NCBI GenBank assembly: GCA_029071325.1
Contig: JAIEAP010000036.1
Span: forward strand, 1 to 40,908
From: Lachnospiraceae bacterium
Lineage (GTDB): Bacteria; Bacillota; Clostridia; Lachnospirales; Lachnospiraceae
DNA: 40,908 nucleotides
Direction: 5' to 3'
Below, piece after piece: positions 33,718 through 40,908 of this stretch. Both the position numbers and the translations under genes were made by a program. Position 1 is the stretch's first letter; each line of letters begins with the position of its first letter. The notes under the pieces are model-generated. The model was not told where the DNA came from. It was given only the letters and a program-made list of their open reading frames with translations, and ran no database searches.

Positions 33718-35218
33718 GATCTGCCTCCTTTCCTGTAAGAACCGCCTGCTGCCGGGACTCCCTGGCAATCGGGCTGCGGGCATACGGTCTGGTCTGCTCA
33801 TAAGCATATGCCGCCCGGATCATGTTCTTCTCCTGGAAGCTGTCGCTGATGAGCTGTAAACCGATGGGCAGCCCCTTAGAATCCAGACCGCAGGGGACAC
33901 TGATCCCCGGCAATCCCGCCAGATTTACAGACACTGTGTAAATATCGCCCAGATACATTTTTAATGGATCGCTTAAGGATTCCCCCAGCTTCGGCGCCGT
34001 GGTGGGCGCTGCCGGTCCTAAAATAACATCATATTTTTCAAAGGCCTTATCAAAAGCTTTTTTGATCAACGCCTTGGTGCGCAGCGCCTTCAGATAATAC
34101 GCATCGTAATAGCCGGAGCTTAAGACAAAGGAGCCCAGCATGATACGCCGCTTCGCCTCCGCGCCAAAGCCCTCGGAGCGTGATTTTTTATACATGCTGT
34201 GCAGACCCTCATAGTCTTTTGCGCGATAACCGTACTTTACACCGTCAAAACGCGCCAGATTGGAGCTGGCTTCTGCCGCTGCGATCACATAATAGGCAGG
34301 GATCGCATACTCCACCAGGCTCAGATCGAACTCCTCCACATGAGCGCCCTTATCTTCCAGAGTCTTTGCTGCCGCCAGAACTGCCGCCTTTACCTCCGGG
34401 TCAATGCCCTCTCCCAGGTAATCTCTTGGAATCCCGATCTTCATGCCTGCCACATCATCCTGAAGCGCCGTGGTGAAGTCATACGCTTCCCGGCGGATGG
34501 AAGTAGAATCCTTCCTGTCATAAGAAGAAATAATCTCCAGAATAGTTGCACAATCCGTCACGTCCTTCGCAATGGGACCAATCTGATCCAGGGAAGATCC
34601 ATAGGCGATCAGCCCATACCTAGATACGGTGCCATAAGTGGGTTTTATGCCCGTCACGCCGCAGAAGGAGCTGGGCTGGCGGATGGAACCGCCGGTATCG
34701 GACCCCAGCGCATAGAAGCACTCCTCCGCAGCCACCGCCGCACAGCTTCCGCCGGAGGAACCGCCGGGTACATGCTCCGTATTCCACGGATTTCTTGTCA
34801 CTCCATAAGCGGACGTCTCCGTAGTGCTTCCCATGGCAAATTCATCCATGTTGGTCTTGCCCAGGATGACCGCTCCCGCTGCCTCCAGGTTTTCCACTGC
34901 CTGCGCCGTATAGGTCGGCACGAAGTTATATAATATCTTAGAACTGCAGGTAGTCAGCATCCCCTTCGTACACAGATTATCCTTGATCGCCACCGGCACA
35001 CCTGCCAGAGGACCTGTCAGCGTTCCATCATCAATTAATTTCTGCACTTCTCCGGCCCGCTTTAACGCGCCATCTTCCTCTACCGTCACAAAGCTGTGAA
35101 CCGCTGCCTCCCTTGCCCGGATCGCATCCAATGCCGCACGGGTGGCTTCCTCCACCGACACCTCACCGGCTCTTATCCTGCGTCCCAGTTCCACAGCTGT
35201 CAATTCTAATAATCCCAT
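33710..35218 (-). CDS. gatA: Asp/Glu-tRNA(Asn/Gln) amidotransferase subunit A
   Basis: A 502-aa amidase-signature glutaminase supplying ammonia to GatB. The Ser-cisSer-Lys triad is present at Lys79 (VPVAIKDN), Ser154 (PGGSSGGS) and Ser178 (GSDTGGSIRQP), the same positions as described for the S. aureus enzyme. The C-terminal half has the family's GYYDAYYLKALRTKALI and NLAGLPGISVPCG. It starts with AGGAGG upstream of ATG, 16 bp after gatC, and its stop overlaps gatB. Confidence 0.97.
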   Translation of the reverse strand: MGLLELTAVELGRRIRAGEVSVEEATRAALDAIRAREAAVHSFVTVEEDGALKRAGEVQKLIDDGTLTGPLAGVPVAIKDNLCTKGMLTTCSSKILYNFVPTYTAQAVENLEAAGAVILGKTNMDEFAMGSTTETSAYGVTRNPWNTEHVPGGSSGGSCAAVAAEECFYALGSDTGGSIRQPSSFCGVTGIKPTYGTVSRYGLIAYGSSLDQIGPIAKDVTDCATILEIISSYDRKDSTSIRREAYDFTTALQDDVAGMKIGIPRDYLGEGIDPEVKAAVLAAAKTLEDKGAHVEEFDLSLVEYAIPAYYVIAAAEASSNLARFDGVKYGYRAKDYEGLHSMYKKSRSEGFGAEAKRRIMLGSFVLSSGYYDAYYLKALRTKALIKKAFDKAFEKYDVILGPAAPTTAPKLGESLSDPLKMYLGDIYTVSVNLAGLPGISVPCGLDSKGLPIGLQLISDSFQEKNMIRAAYAYEQTRPYARSPIARESRQQAVLTGKEADHE

Positions 35219-35234
35219 CTATATCCTCCTGTTG

Positions 35235-35531
35235 TTACTGGTCTACCGTTTTCGGCACCACAAATGCCCTGTCTCTCGCCTCCGGCGCATTGGCGATGGT
35301 ATCCTCGCCGCCGTCTCCATTCTCCACAACGTCCTCCCGGAACACATTGTTCACCGGGAACACATGGGACATGGGCTCCACCCCTTCCGTATCCAGCTCA
35401 TTCAATTTATCAATATAGTCCAACATCTTACCCATATCGCTTTTTGCCCGCTCTTTTTCTTCCCCGGACAACTCCAGCTTGGCAAGGATGCCTACATATT
35501 CAATGGTCTCGTCAGAAATCACGTTCGCCAT
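35235..35531 (-). CDS. gatC: Asp/Glu-tRNA(Asn/Gln) amidotransferase subunit C
   Basis: A 98-aa belt subunit that wraps GatA and GatB together. Typical start [23 protein letters not shown], then [22 protein letters not shown] and NVFREDVV, ending in [17 protein letters not shown] precedes the ATG. It is 13 bp downstream of aspS and 16 bp upstream of gatA. Confidence 0.96.
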   Translation of the reverse strand: MANVISDETIEYVGILAKLELSGEEKERAKSDMGKMLDYIDKLNELDTEGVEPMSHVFPVNNVFREDVVENGDGGEDTIANAPEARDRAFVVPKTVDQ

Positions 35532-35544
35532 ATCTGCCTTCCTC

Positions 35545-37290
35545 CTAATCTCTTACCTTGATATGCACTTCTCTTAACTGCTGCTCTGTCACCTCACCCG
35601 GCGCACCGCACATTAAGTCCTGAGCGTTGCCATTCATGGGATATGCAATGACCTCCCGGATATTTTCTTCGCCCCGCAGCAGCATGATCATACGATCCAC
35701 TCCCGGCGCCATTCCCGCATGGGGCGGCGCTCCAAACTGAAATGCCTGGTACAGTGCACCGAACTTGCTCTTTAAGACCTCCCTGTCATAACCTGCAATC
35801 TCAAATGCCTTCTCCATGATCTGTACGTCATGGTTGCGCACCGCTCCGGAAGACAACTCCACGCCATTGCAGACAATGTCGTACTGGTATGCGAGAATAT
35901 CCAAAGGATCCTTGTTCAAAAGAGCATCTAAGCCTCCCTGAGGCATGGAAAAAGGATTATGTGTAAATCCAATCTTCTTTGTCTCCGGATCCCGCTCAAA
36001 CATGGGGAAGTCATTGATGTAGCAGAACCGATATGCGTTTTTCTCAATAAGCTCCAGCTTCTCTCCCAGCTCCGTTCGTATCATGCCTGCAAAGTATGCC
36101 GCGCGCTCCTCCTTATCCGCCATAAAGAAAATCGTATCCCCTGACGCAAGCGCCGCCTGCTGCCGGAATTCCTCCTTCAGCTCCTCTGGGATGAATTTGT
36201 CAATGGGCCCCTTATAACTGCCGTCTTCCATAACCTCCAGATAGCCCAGTCCTCCCATACCGATTCCGGTGGCAAACTTCAAAAGCTTCTCATGAAAGCC
36301 CTTGGACATATCCGCATGCACCCGGATCGCCCGGACTGTCTTGCCTAAGAAAGGCTTAAATGTGCATTTCTGGAAGAAATCCGTCACGTCTATAATGCGC
36401 AGCGGATTGCGCAGATCCGGCTTATCCGTACCGAACTCCAGCATTGCCTGCCGATAGCTTATAACGGGATAGGGCGCCTTCGTCACGATGCTTCCCTCCG
36501 GTGCAAACTTCTCAAAAGCGGCGGACAGCACTTCCTCTCCCACTGCGAACACATCCTCCTGGGTTGCAAAGCTCATCTCAAAATCTAACTGATAGAACTC
36601 TCCCGGAGACCGGTCTGCCCTGGCGTCCTCGTCCCGAAAGCACGGCGCGATCTGAAAGTATTTGTCAAAGCCCGACACCATCAAAAGCTGCTTATACTGC
36701 TGAGGCGCCTGAGGCAGCGCATAGAATTTCCCCTTATATTTCCGGGAGGGAACAATGTAATCTCTCGCGCCCTCCGGAGAGGATGCGCATAAGATCGGCG
36801 TCTGAATCTCCAGGAATCCCAGTTCCGTCATCTTCTCCCGAAGATATGCAATGACCTTGGAACGGAATATGATGTTATCCTTCACCTTCTGATTACGAAG
36901 ATCGAGATAGCGGTACTTTAAGCGCACATCCTCCCGAACCTCCTTACTGGTCATGATCTCAAAGGGAAGCTGCGTATACACTTCTCCCAGAATATCTATG
37001 GACTTCGCCTCCAGTTCGATGGTTCCGGTGGGGATCTTGGGATTATAGGTCTCTTCGTCTCTCTTCTCGATGAGCCCCTCCACAGACACTGCCTGCTCTT
37101 TGCGGATCCCTTCTAAGAGCTTCGTATCCCGGATCACGATCTGCATCACCGCATACATATCTCTCAAATCAATAAATGACACGCCTCCGTGGTCCCGGAT
37201 GTTCTCCACCCAGCCTGCCACCCGGAGGGTCTTACCAATATCGTCTTCACTCACCTGCTGCAATGTGACATCTCTGTAAATATTACTCAT
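35545..37290 (-). CDS. aspS: Aspartyl-tRNA synthetase, probably non-discriminating
   Basis: A 581-aa bacterial-type class IIb synthetase. It has an N-terminal OB anticodon domain ([19 protein letters not shown], 27-45), motif 2 ([20 protein letters not shown]), a GAD insertion domain and motif 3 ([21 protein letters not shown]). His34 in the DHGG turn appears to correspond to the His reported to let Pseudomonas aeruginosa AspRS also charge tRNA-Asn. With gatCAB directly downstream, this enzyme probably makes Asp-tRNA(Asn) as the amidation substrate. The start at 37288-37290 is chosen because AAGGAG sits 9 bases upstream; an ATG seven codons earlier would overlap that site. Expression is set by the T-box upstream. 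Confidence 0.95.
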   Translation of the reverse strand: MSNIYRDVTLQQVSEDDIGKTLRVAGWVENIRDHGGVSFIDLRDMYAVMQIVIRDTKLLEGIRKEQAVSVEGLIEKRDEETYNPKIPTGTIELEAKSIDILGEVYTQLPFEIMTSKEVREDVRLKYRYLDLRNQKVKDNIIFRSKVIAYLREKMTELGFLEIQTPILCASSPEGARDYIVPSRKYKGKFYALPQAPQQYKQLLMVSGFDKYFQIAPCFRDEDARADRSPGEFYQLDFEMSFATQEDVFAVGEEVLSAAFEKFAPEGSIVTKAPYPVISYRQAMLEFGTDKPDLRNPLRIIDVTDFFQKCTFKPFLGKTVRAIRVHADMSKGFHEKLLKFATGIGMGGLGYLEVMEDGSYKGPIDKFIPEELKEEFRQQAALASGDTIFFMADKEERAAYFAGMIRTELGEKLELIEKNAYRFCYINDFPMFERDPETKKIGFTHNPFSMPQGGLDALLNKDPLDILAYQYDIVCNGVELSSGAVRNHDVQIMEKAFEIAGYDREVLKSKFGALYQAFQFGAPPHAGMAPGVDRMIMLLRGEENIREVIAYPMNGNAQDLMCGAPGEVTEQQLREVHIKVRD

Positions 37291-37324
37291 TTTCATCTGC
37301 TCCTTTTCCATGATATGATTGTCT

Positions 37325-37350
37325 GTTACTATTCACAGTTTCATAGTAAC
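37325..37350. repeat. 26-bp remnant of the GTTACTATTCACAG element
   Basis: It carries the complete 14-bp terminal repeat GTTACTATTCACAG (37325-37338), followed after four bases by ATAGTAAC (37343-37350), the outer 8 bp of the opposite end. It looks like an almost fully internally deleted copy of the 21126-21420 element. GATTG occurs on both flanks, but no exact duplication is seen. It lies in the aspS leader between the T-box terminator and the start codon. Confidence 0.6.
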
Positions 37351-37403
37351 GATTGCTTCCGGAGCGTTTCTACTGCATGGGCTGCGCTTCTCCCACACAA
37401 TAC

Positions 37404-37439
37404 AAAACGCCCCGGAATACTTAGTTGTATTCCGGGGCG
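37404..37439 (-). terminator. T-box terminator hairpin
   Basis: Perfect 13-bp stem CGCCCCGGAATAC (37408-37420) with 37427-37439, 6-nt loop, followed on the minus strand by TTTTGTATTG. The 5' arm region competes with the antiterminator formed with the T-box sequence. Confidence 0.93.
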
Positions 37440-37710
37440 AATAATCGTCATTATCCGCGGTACCACCCGCATTGAGAAATCCGCCGGTCTTCCGGCAGGT
37501 CTCCCCACTCTCGTGCGTAACGTGCACTTACGTACTGACCTACTGACACGGATACCGTGCGGTTCAACCAGTCTGCTCCAGAGTGTTCCCTTCATCTCCT
37601 CTCCCAAGCGGCGCTCTCAGTCGGTGACGCCCCATTCCTGTCGATGTCTGAAGACAAGAGTCTCTTTCCCAGCATTTGCATGACTGCCTTGCGGCTGTTC
37701 ACTTTTCTGT
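37404..37710 (-). promoter_or_regulatory. T-box riboswitch controlling aspS-gatCAB
   Basis: The minus-strand leader has the conserved T-box GGGTGGTACCGCG (37456-37468), whose UGGU bulge pairs with the acceptor end of uncharged tRNA. A strong terminator follows (stem 37408-37420 with 37427-37439, then TTTTG). Stem I is at about 37560-37700. Pairing CUUC/GAAG above and AGAG/CUCU below leaves an internal loop whose 3' side reads GGAACA. The specifier is therefore AAC (Asn, 37585-37587) followed by the conserved A. Read one base earlier it is GAA (Glu, 37586-37588). The stem I fold was drawn by hand; the T-box and terminator are certain. Confidence 0.93.
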
Positions 37711-37715
37711 GCGAC

Positions 37716-37744
37716 ATTATAACACTGTCGGATTCCATTTGCAA
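37716..37744 (-). promoter_or_regulatory. Promoter of the T-box-aspS-gatCAB operon
   Basis: On the minus strand TTGCAA (37739-37744), 17-bp spacer, consensus TATAAT (37716-37721). Transcription would begin at about 37709, right at the start of stem I. Confidence 0.85.
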
Positions 37745-37820
37745 GAATTATTACATATTTTCTCTGAATTTTCATTTAGTATAGTGATTTTTTCCCGACT
37801 TGGTGCTATAGTATAGTGGA

Positions 37821-37851
37821 TGTGACAATCCGTATACGGAACCGTGTCACA
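37821..37851 (+). promoter_or_regulatory. Nested palindrome in the trkA leader
   Basis: TGTGACA (37821-37827) and TGTCACA (37845-37851) are inverted repeats enclosing the perfect palindrome TCCGTATACGGA (37829-37840). It lies just after TATAGTATAGTGG, a likely -10 region, and ends 32 bp before trkA. It could be an operator or an mRNA hairpin; it is too small for a known potassium or c-di-AMP riboswitch. Confidence 0.5.
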
Positions 37852-37883
37852 GAAGATAAAATGCCAGACAGGAGGCAGGGATT

Positions 37884-39272
37884 ATGTTTGGAAAACATAC
37901 ACCCAAAAATCAGGGATTATATATCATTATTGTGGGCTGCGGCAAGGTAGGAACCACCCTGGTGGAGCAACTCATTAAAGAAGGACATGACATTACCATC
38001 ATTGACAGGTCTCCCAGCAAGATCGAAGAACTGACCAATCTTTATGATATCATGGGCGTTGTGGGGAACGGCGCCAGCTACAGCGTTCAGAGGGATGCAG
38101 GGATTGAAAATGCAGATCTGATCATCGCCGTTACGGAATCGGATGAGCTGAATCTGCTCTGCTGTACGGTTGCCAAACAAGTGGCTAACTGCGCGGCTAT
38201 CGCAAGGGTACGCACTCCTGACTACAGCCGGGAGGCAGGATACCTCAAAGAAAAACTCGGTCTTGCCATGATCATCAACCCCGAGCTGGAAGCGGCACGG
38301 GAAGCGGCACGCATCCTGTATATGCCCACGGCGCTGGGGGTCAATTCCTTCGCCCACGGTCAGGCAGAACTCATCAAATTCAAAATACCGGATGAAAATA
38401 TCTTAGATCAAATGACTATCGCCCATCTTGGCAAAAACATCGCGCCGGACATTCTGATCTGCGGCATTGAGCGCGGCGGAGAGCTCTATATCCCTTCCGG
38501 CTCATTTACGCTGGCTGCTGGGGACATCATTTCCTTTGTAGCATCTACGCAGGCATCGAAAGCTTTCCTGAAGGATATTGGATTTAAGACGCATCAGGTA
38601 AAGGATACCATGATCATCGGGGGCGGCAAGGCTGCCTACTATCTGGCAAAGCGTCTGCTGGCAAACGGTATTTCCGTGAAGATCATCGAAAATGACCGGC
38701 AGCGCTGTGAAGCGCTGAGCGTCCTTCTGCCCAAGGCCATTATCATCAATGGGGACGGCACCGACCGCGAACTCTTAAAGGAGGAAGGCATTGAGTATAC
38801 CGAATCCTTTATTCCTCTGACGGGCATAGATGAGGAGAACATCCTGCTGACCCTTCATGCCAGACAGGTATCCAACGCCAAGGTCATCACCAAGATCAAC
38901 CGCATTAATTTTAAAGACGTCATCAGCAGTCTGGACTTAGGAAGCGTGATCTACCCGCGTTACATCACTTCGGAAGCCATCATTGCCTATGTCCGCGCCA
39001 AGAAAAACTCCATGAACAGCAATATCGAGACCCTCTACCATATGTTTGATCACCGGGCAGAGGCGATTGAATTCCGTATCTATGAGGAATCTGCTGTGAC
39101 CAATATCCCGCTCAAGGATCTGTCTTTGAAAAAAGATCTCCTGATCTGCTTTATCAGCCGTCACGGCTCCATTATCATTCCCAGCGGACAGGATTGTATC
39201 CTTGTGGGCGACTCTGTCATGATCGTGACCACACACACGGGATTCAACGACATTCAGGATATTTTAAAATAG
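37884..39272 (+). CDS. trkA: Trk potassium uptake system regulatory subunit TrkA
   Basis: A 462-aa cytoplasmic gating subunit with two RCK (TrkA-N plus TrkA-C) modules in tandem. The first Rossmann motif is IIIVGCGKVGTTLVEQL (13-29) with IIDRSPSKIEEL. The second, in the middle of the chain, is MIIGGGKAAYYLAKRL with IIENDRQRCEAL, and each half ends in a TrkA-C domain (for example LYIPSGSFTLAAGDIISFVAS). These modules bind nucleotides, and in some homologues c-di-AMP, to open the TrkH channel. The ATG has GGAGG 8 bases upstream. It is 17 bp upstream of trkH and divergent from the T-box operon. Confidence 0.96.
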   Translation: MFGKHTPKNQGLYIIIVGCGKVGTTLVEQLIKEGHDITIIDRSPSKIEELTNLYDIMGVVGNGASYSVQRDAGIENADLIIAVTESDELNLLCCTVAKQVANCAAIARVRTPDYSREAGYLKEKLGLAMIINPELEAAREAARILYMPTALGVNSFAHGQAELIKFKIPDENILDQMTIAHLGKNIAPDILICGIERGGELYIPSGSFTLAAGDIISFVASTQASKAFLKDIGFKTHQVKDTMIIGGGKAAYYLAKRLLANGISVKIIENDRQRCEALSVLLPKAIIINGDGTDRELLKEEGIEYTESFIPLTGIDEENILLTLHARQVSNAKVITKINRINFKDVISSLDLGSVIYPRYITSEAIIAYVRAKKNSMNSNIETLYHMFDHRAEAIEFRIYEESAVTNIPLKDLSLKKDLLICFISRHGSIIIPSGQDCILVGDSVMIVTTHTGFNDIQDILK

Positions 39273-39289
39273 CGGTAACGGAGGATGAC

Positions 39290-40801
39290 ATGAACAGTTC
39301 TATAGTTCGATTTATTTTAGGACAAGTCTTGAAAATGGAAGCGCTTTTACTGCTGCTGCCCTGTCTTGCGGCAGTCTTTTATCTGGAACCGGAAGGTTTC
39401 TGCTATCTGGGCACTGCTGCGCTGTGCCTGCTGTCCGGTACGCTGATGACACTGAAAAAACCGGCAAATACGGTATTTTATTTAAAAGAAGGCTGTGTTG
39501 CCACCGCCTTAAGCTGGATCATCATGAGTCTTTTCGGCTGCCTGCCCTTTGTTTTTACAGGGGAGATTCCTTCCTTCATCAACGCCTTGTTTGAAACCGT
39601 ATCCGGCTTCACCACAACCGGCGCCAGCATTCTAAGCGATGTGGAAGCCCTTTCCCACTGCTCCCTTCTGTGGCGCAGTTTCACCATATGGATTGGCGGC
39701 ATGGGCGTTCTTGTCTTCCTGCTTGCCGTAATACCCTTAAGCGGCGGTTCCAATATCAACTTAATCCGGGCGGAAAGCCCCGGACCTTCCGTGGGCAAGC
39801 TGGTTCCCAAAATCCGTTACACGGCAAGAATTCTGTACCTTATCTATTTTGGTCTGACGATTTTGGAAATCCTCCTGCTGCTAGCAGGCGGCATGTCATT
39901 TTTTGATGCGCTCAATACGGGAATTTCCACGGCAGGCACCGGCGGATTCGGAATCAAAAATGACAGTATGGCAAGCTATAGCCCTTACCTGCAGTGGGTG
40001 ATCACAATCTTTATGATCCTGTTCGGCGTCAACTTTAACGCCTACTATCTGATCCTGTACCGAAAATTTAAAAAAGCCTTTGGAATGGAGGAACTGAAAT
40101 ACTATTTCCTGGTCATTGCAGCGGCCATCGGAATCATTTTCTGTAACCTGGTACAAACCACCGCAAATGTATTCCAGTCCCTTACAGACGCTTCCTTCCA
40201 GGTGGCATCCATCATTACCACCACGGGATTTTCCACCGTTGACTTCAACGCATGGTCCGAAAGCTGCCGGGTCGTACTGATCCTGTTAATGTTCATTGGC
40301 GCCTGTGCCGGCAGTACCGGCGGCGGAATTAAGGTATCCCGCCTGGTAATCTTATGTAAGACGGTGGTGAAGGAGCTGAACTCCTACCTTCACCCCAAGA
40401 GCATCCGCAAGATCAATTTCGAGAAAAAAGTGGTGGAGCATGACGTAGTGCGTTCCATCAATGTTTATTTTATTACATATATGGTGCTTTTCTCGGCATC
40501 GGTGTTCATCATTTCCTTTGAAGGATTCGATCTGATCACTTGCTTTACCGCTGTAACAGCTACCTTCAACAATATCGGTCCCGGATTGGAGCTGGTTGGC
40601 CCCACCCAGAACTTTGACCTGTTTCACGGTTTCTCCAAACTTGTACTGATATTTGATATGCTTGCGGGCAGGCTGGAATTATTCCCGCTGCTCATTCTGT
40701 TCCACCCAAGCATCTGGAAAGATCTGTTCACACAGAAGCGCCAGGCCCGCCGCCTGCACAAGCTGAGGACGGAACAATCCAATCGCGGACAGACGAATTG
40801 A
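39290..40801 (+). CDS. trkH: Trk potassium channel subunit TrkH
   Basis: A 503-aa membrane subunit with four pseudo-repeated pore units. Selectivity-filter-like loops are visible: SGFTTTGAS, ISTAGTGGFG, TTTGFST and FNNIGPG, each preceded by a pore helix. GACAGSTGGGIKVSRLVIL and DMLAGRLELFPLLILF are typical of TrkH. The ATG at 39290 is chosen for GGAGG 7 bases upstream; a longer in-frame reading overlaps the end of trkA. No terminator is complete before the window edge. The last 107 bp (40802-40908) contain no gene I can support. Confidence 0.95.
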   Translation: MNSSIVRFILGQVLKMEALLLLLPCLAAVFYLEPEGFCYLGTAALCLLSGTLMTLKKPANTVFYLKEGCVATALSWIIMSLFGCLPFVFTGEIPSFINALFETVSGFTTTGASILSDVEALSHCSLLWRSFTIWIGGMGVLVFLLAVIPLSGGSNINLIRAESPGPSVGKLVPKIRYTARILYLIYFGLTILEILLLLAGGMSFFDALNTGISTAGTGGFGIKNDSMASYSPYLQWVITIFMILFGVNFNAYYLILYRKFKKAFGMEELKYYFLVIAAAIGIIFCNLVQTTANVFQSLTDASFQVASIITTTGFSTVDFNAWSESCRVVLILLMFIGACAGSTGGGIKVSRLVILCKTVVKELNSYLHPKSIRKINFEKKVVEHDVVRSINVYFITYMVLFSASVFIISFEGFDLITCFTAVTATFNNIGPGLELVGPTQNFDLFHGFSKLVLIFDMLAGRLELFPLLILFHPSIWKDLFTQKRQARRLHKLRTEQSNRGQTN

Positions 40802-40908
40802 CCAGAAGAAAGAGGCTGTCGCATAATTACCCTTATCAGAATCACATCCGTCTCTCCGCGATTTCGCAGGCATACACAGGATATCTGCTCGCCTTGTGCT
40901 GAAATTCC

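Noticed and set aside
40808-40908. GAGGCTGTCGCATAA sequence after trkH, reminiscent of insertion-sequence ends
   Set aside because: Only about 100 bp remain before the window edge; no partner end, duplication or transposase can be seen, so it cannot be supported.

Overview
The window looks like chromosomal DNA from a spore-forming member of the Clostridia, most likely a Lachnospiraceae species. The pointers are a Firmicutes-type ESX/type VII secretion locus, dipicolinate synthase genes, a Csp-like subtilase, the indirect tRNA-dependent amidation pathway under a T-box, strong Shine-Dalgarno sites, short spacers, and small families typical of that group (DUF5721, DUF3783, DUF4430). Nothing in the gene content looks like a phage or a large genomic island.

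Region 1 (1-9455, minus strand) is a type VII secretion operon. In transcription order it runs: EsaA-like protein, WXG100 protein, hairpin terminator, EssA-like protein, EsaB/YukD-like protein, EssB, EssC and a DUF4176 protein cut by the window edge. A good sigma-A promoter lies upstream of esaA. The EsaA-like protein is unusual: it has one C-terminal membrane helix instead of several, plus a Gly/Glu/Pro-rich insert.

Region 2 (9456-17360) is mixed housekeeping: a thioredoxin-fold YyaL/DUF255 protein, a DUF3783 protein, an NlpC/P60-like lipoprotein, a YgjP-type metallopeptidase, a small membrane protein, tRNA-Gly(GCC), a two-gene DUF4430 plus ECF S-component operon, and asparagine synthase asnB.

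Region 3 (17382-24858) carries dpaA-dpaB (spore dipicolinate) behind a DegV gene, a transglutaminase-like lipoprotein, a 295-bp palindromic MITE-like element with perfect terminal repeats and a 7-bp target duplication, a DUF5721 gene, an LPXTG surface protein, a cold-shock protein and L-lactate dehydrogenase.

Region 4 (24941-32246, minus) holds an unrecognised 464-aa protein, a response regulator with an HD-GYP output, a Csp-like S8 protease behind an unlinked-to-clpP clpX, and a MATE transporter.

Region 5 (32287-40908) is the aspS-gatC-gatA-gatB operon (Asn-tRNA and Gln-tRNA amidation) under a T-box riboswitch. The specifier loop contains overlapping Asn (AAC) and Glu (GAA) codons, as described for the gatCAB T-box of Clostridium acetobutylicum. 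The divergent trkA-trkH potassium uptake pair follows.

The strongest leads are the MITE and its apparent remnant in the aspS leader, the overlapping-codon T-box, the reduced EsaA in the secretion locus, the DUF4430/ECF pair, a hairpin masking the dpaA ribosome-binding site, and several unassigned perfect palindromes.
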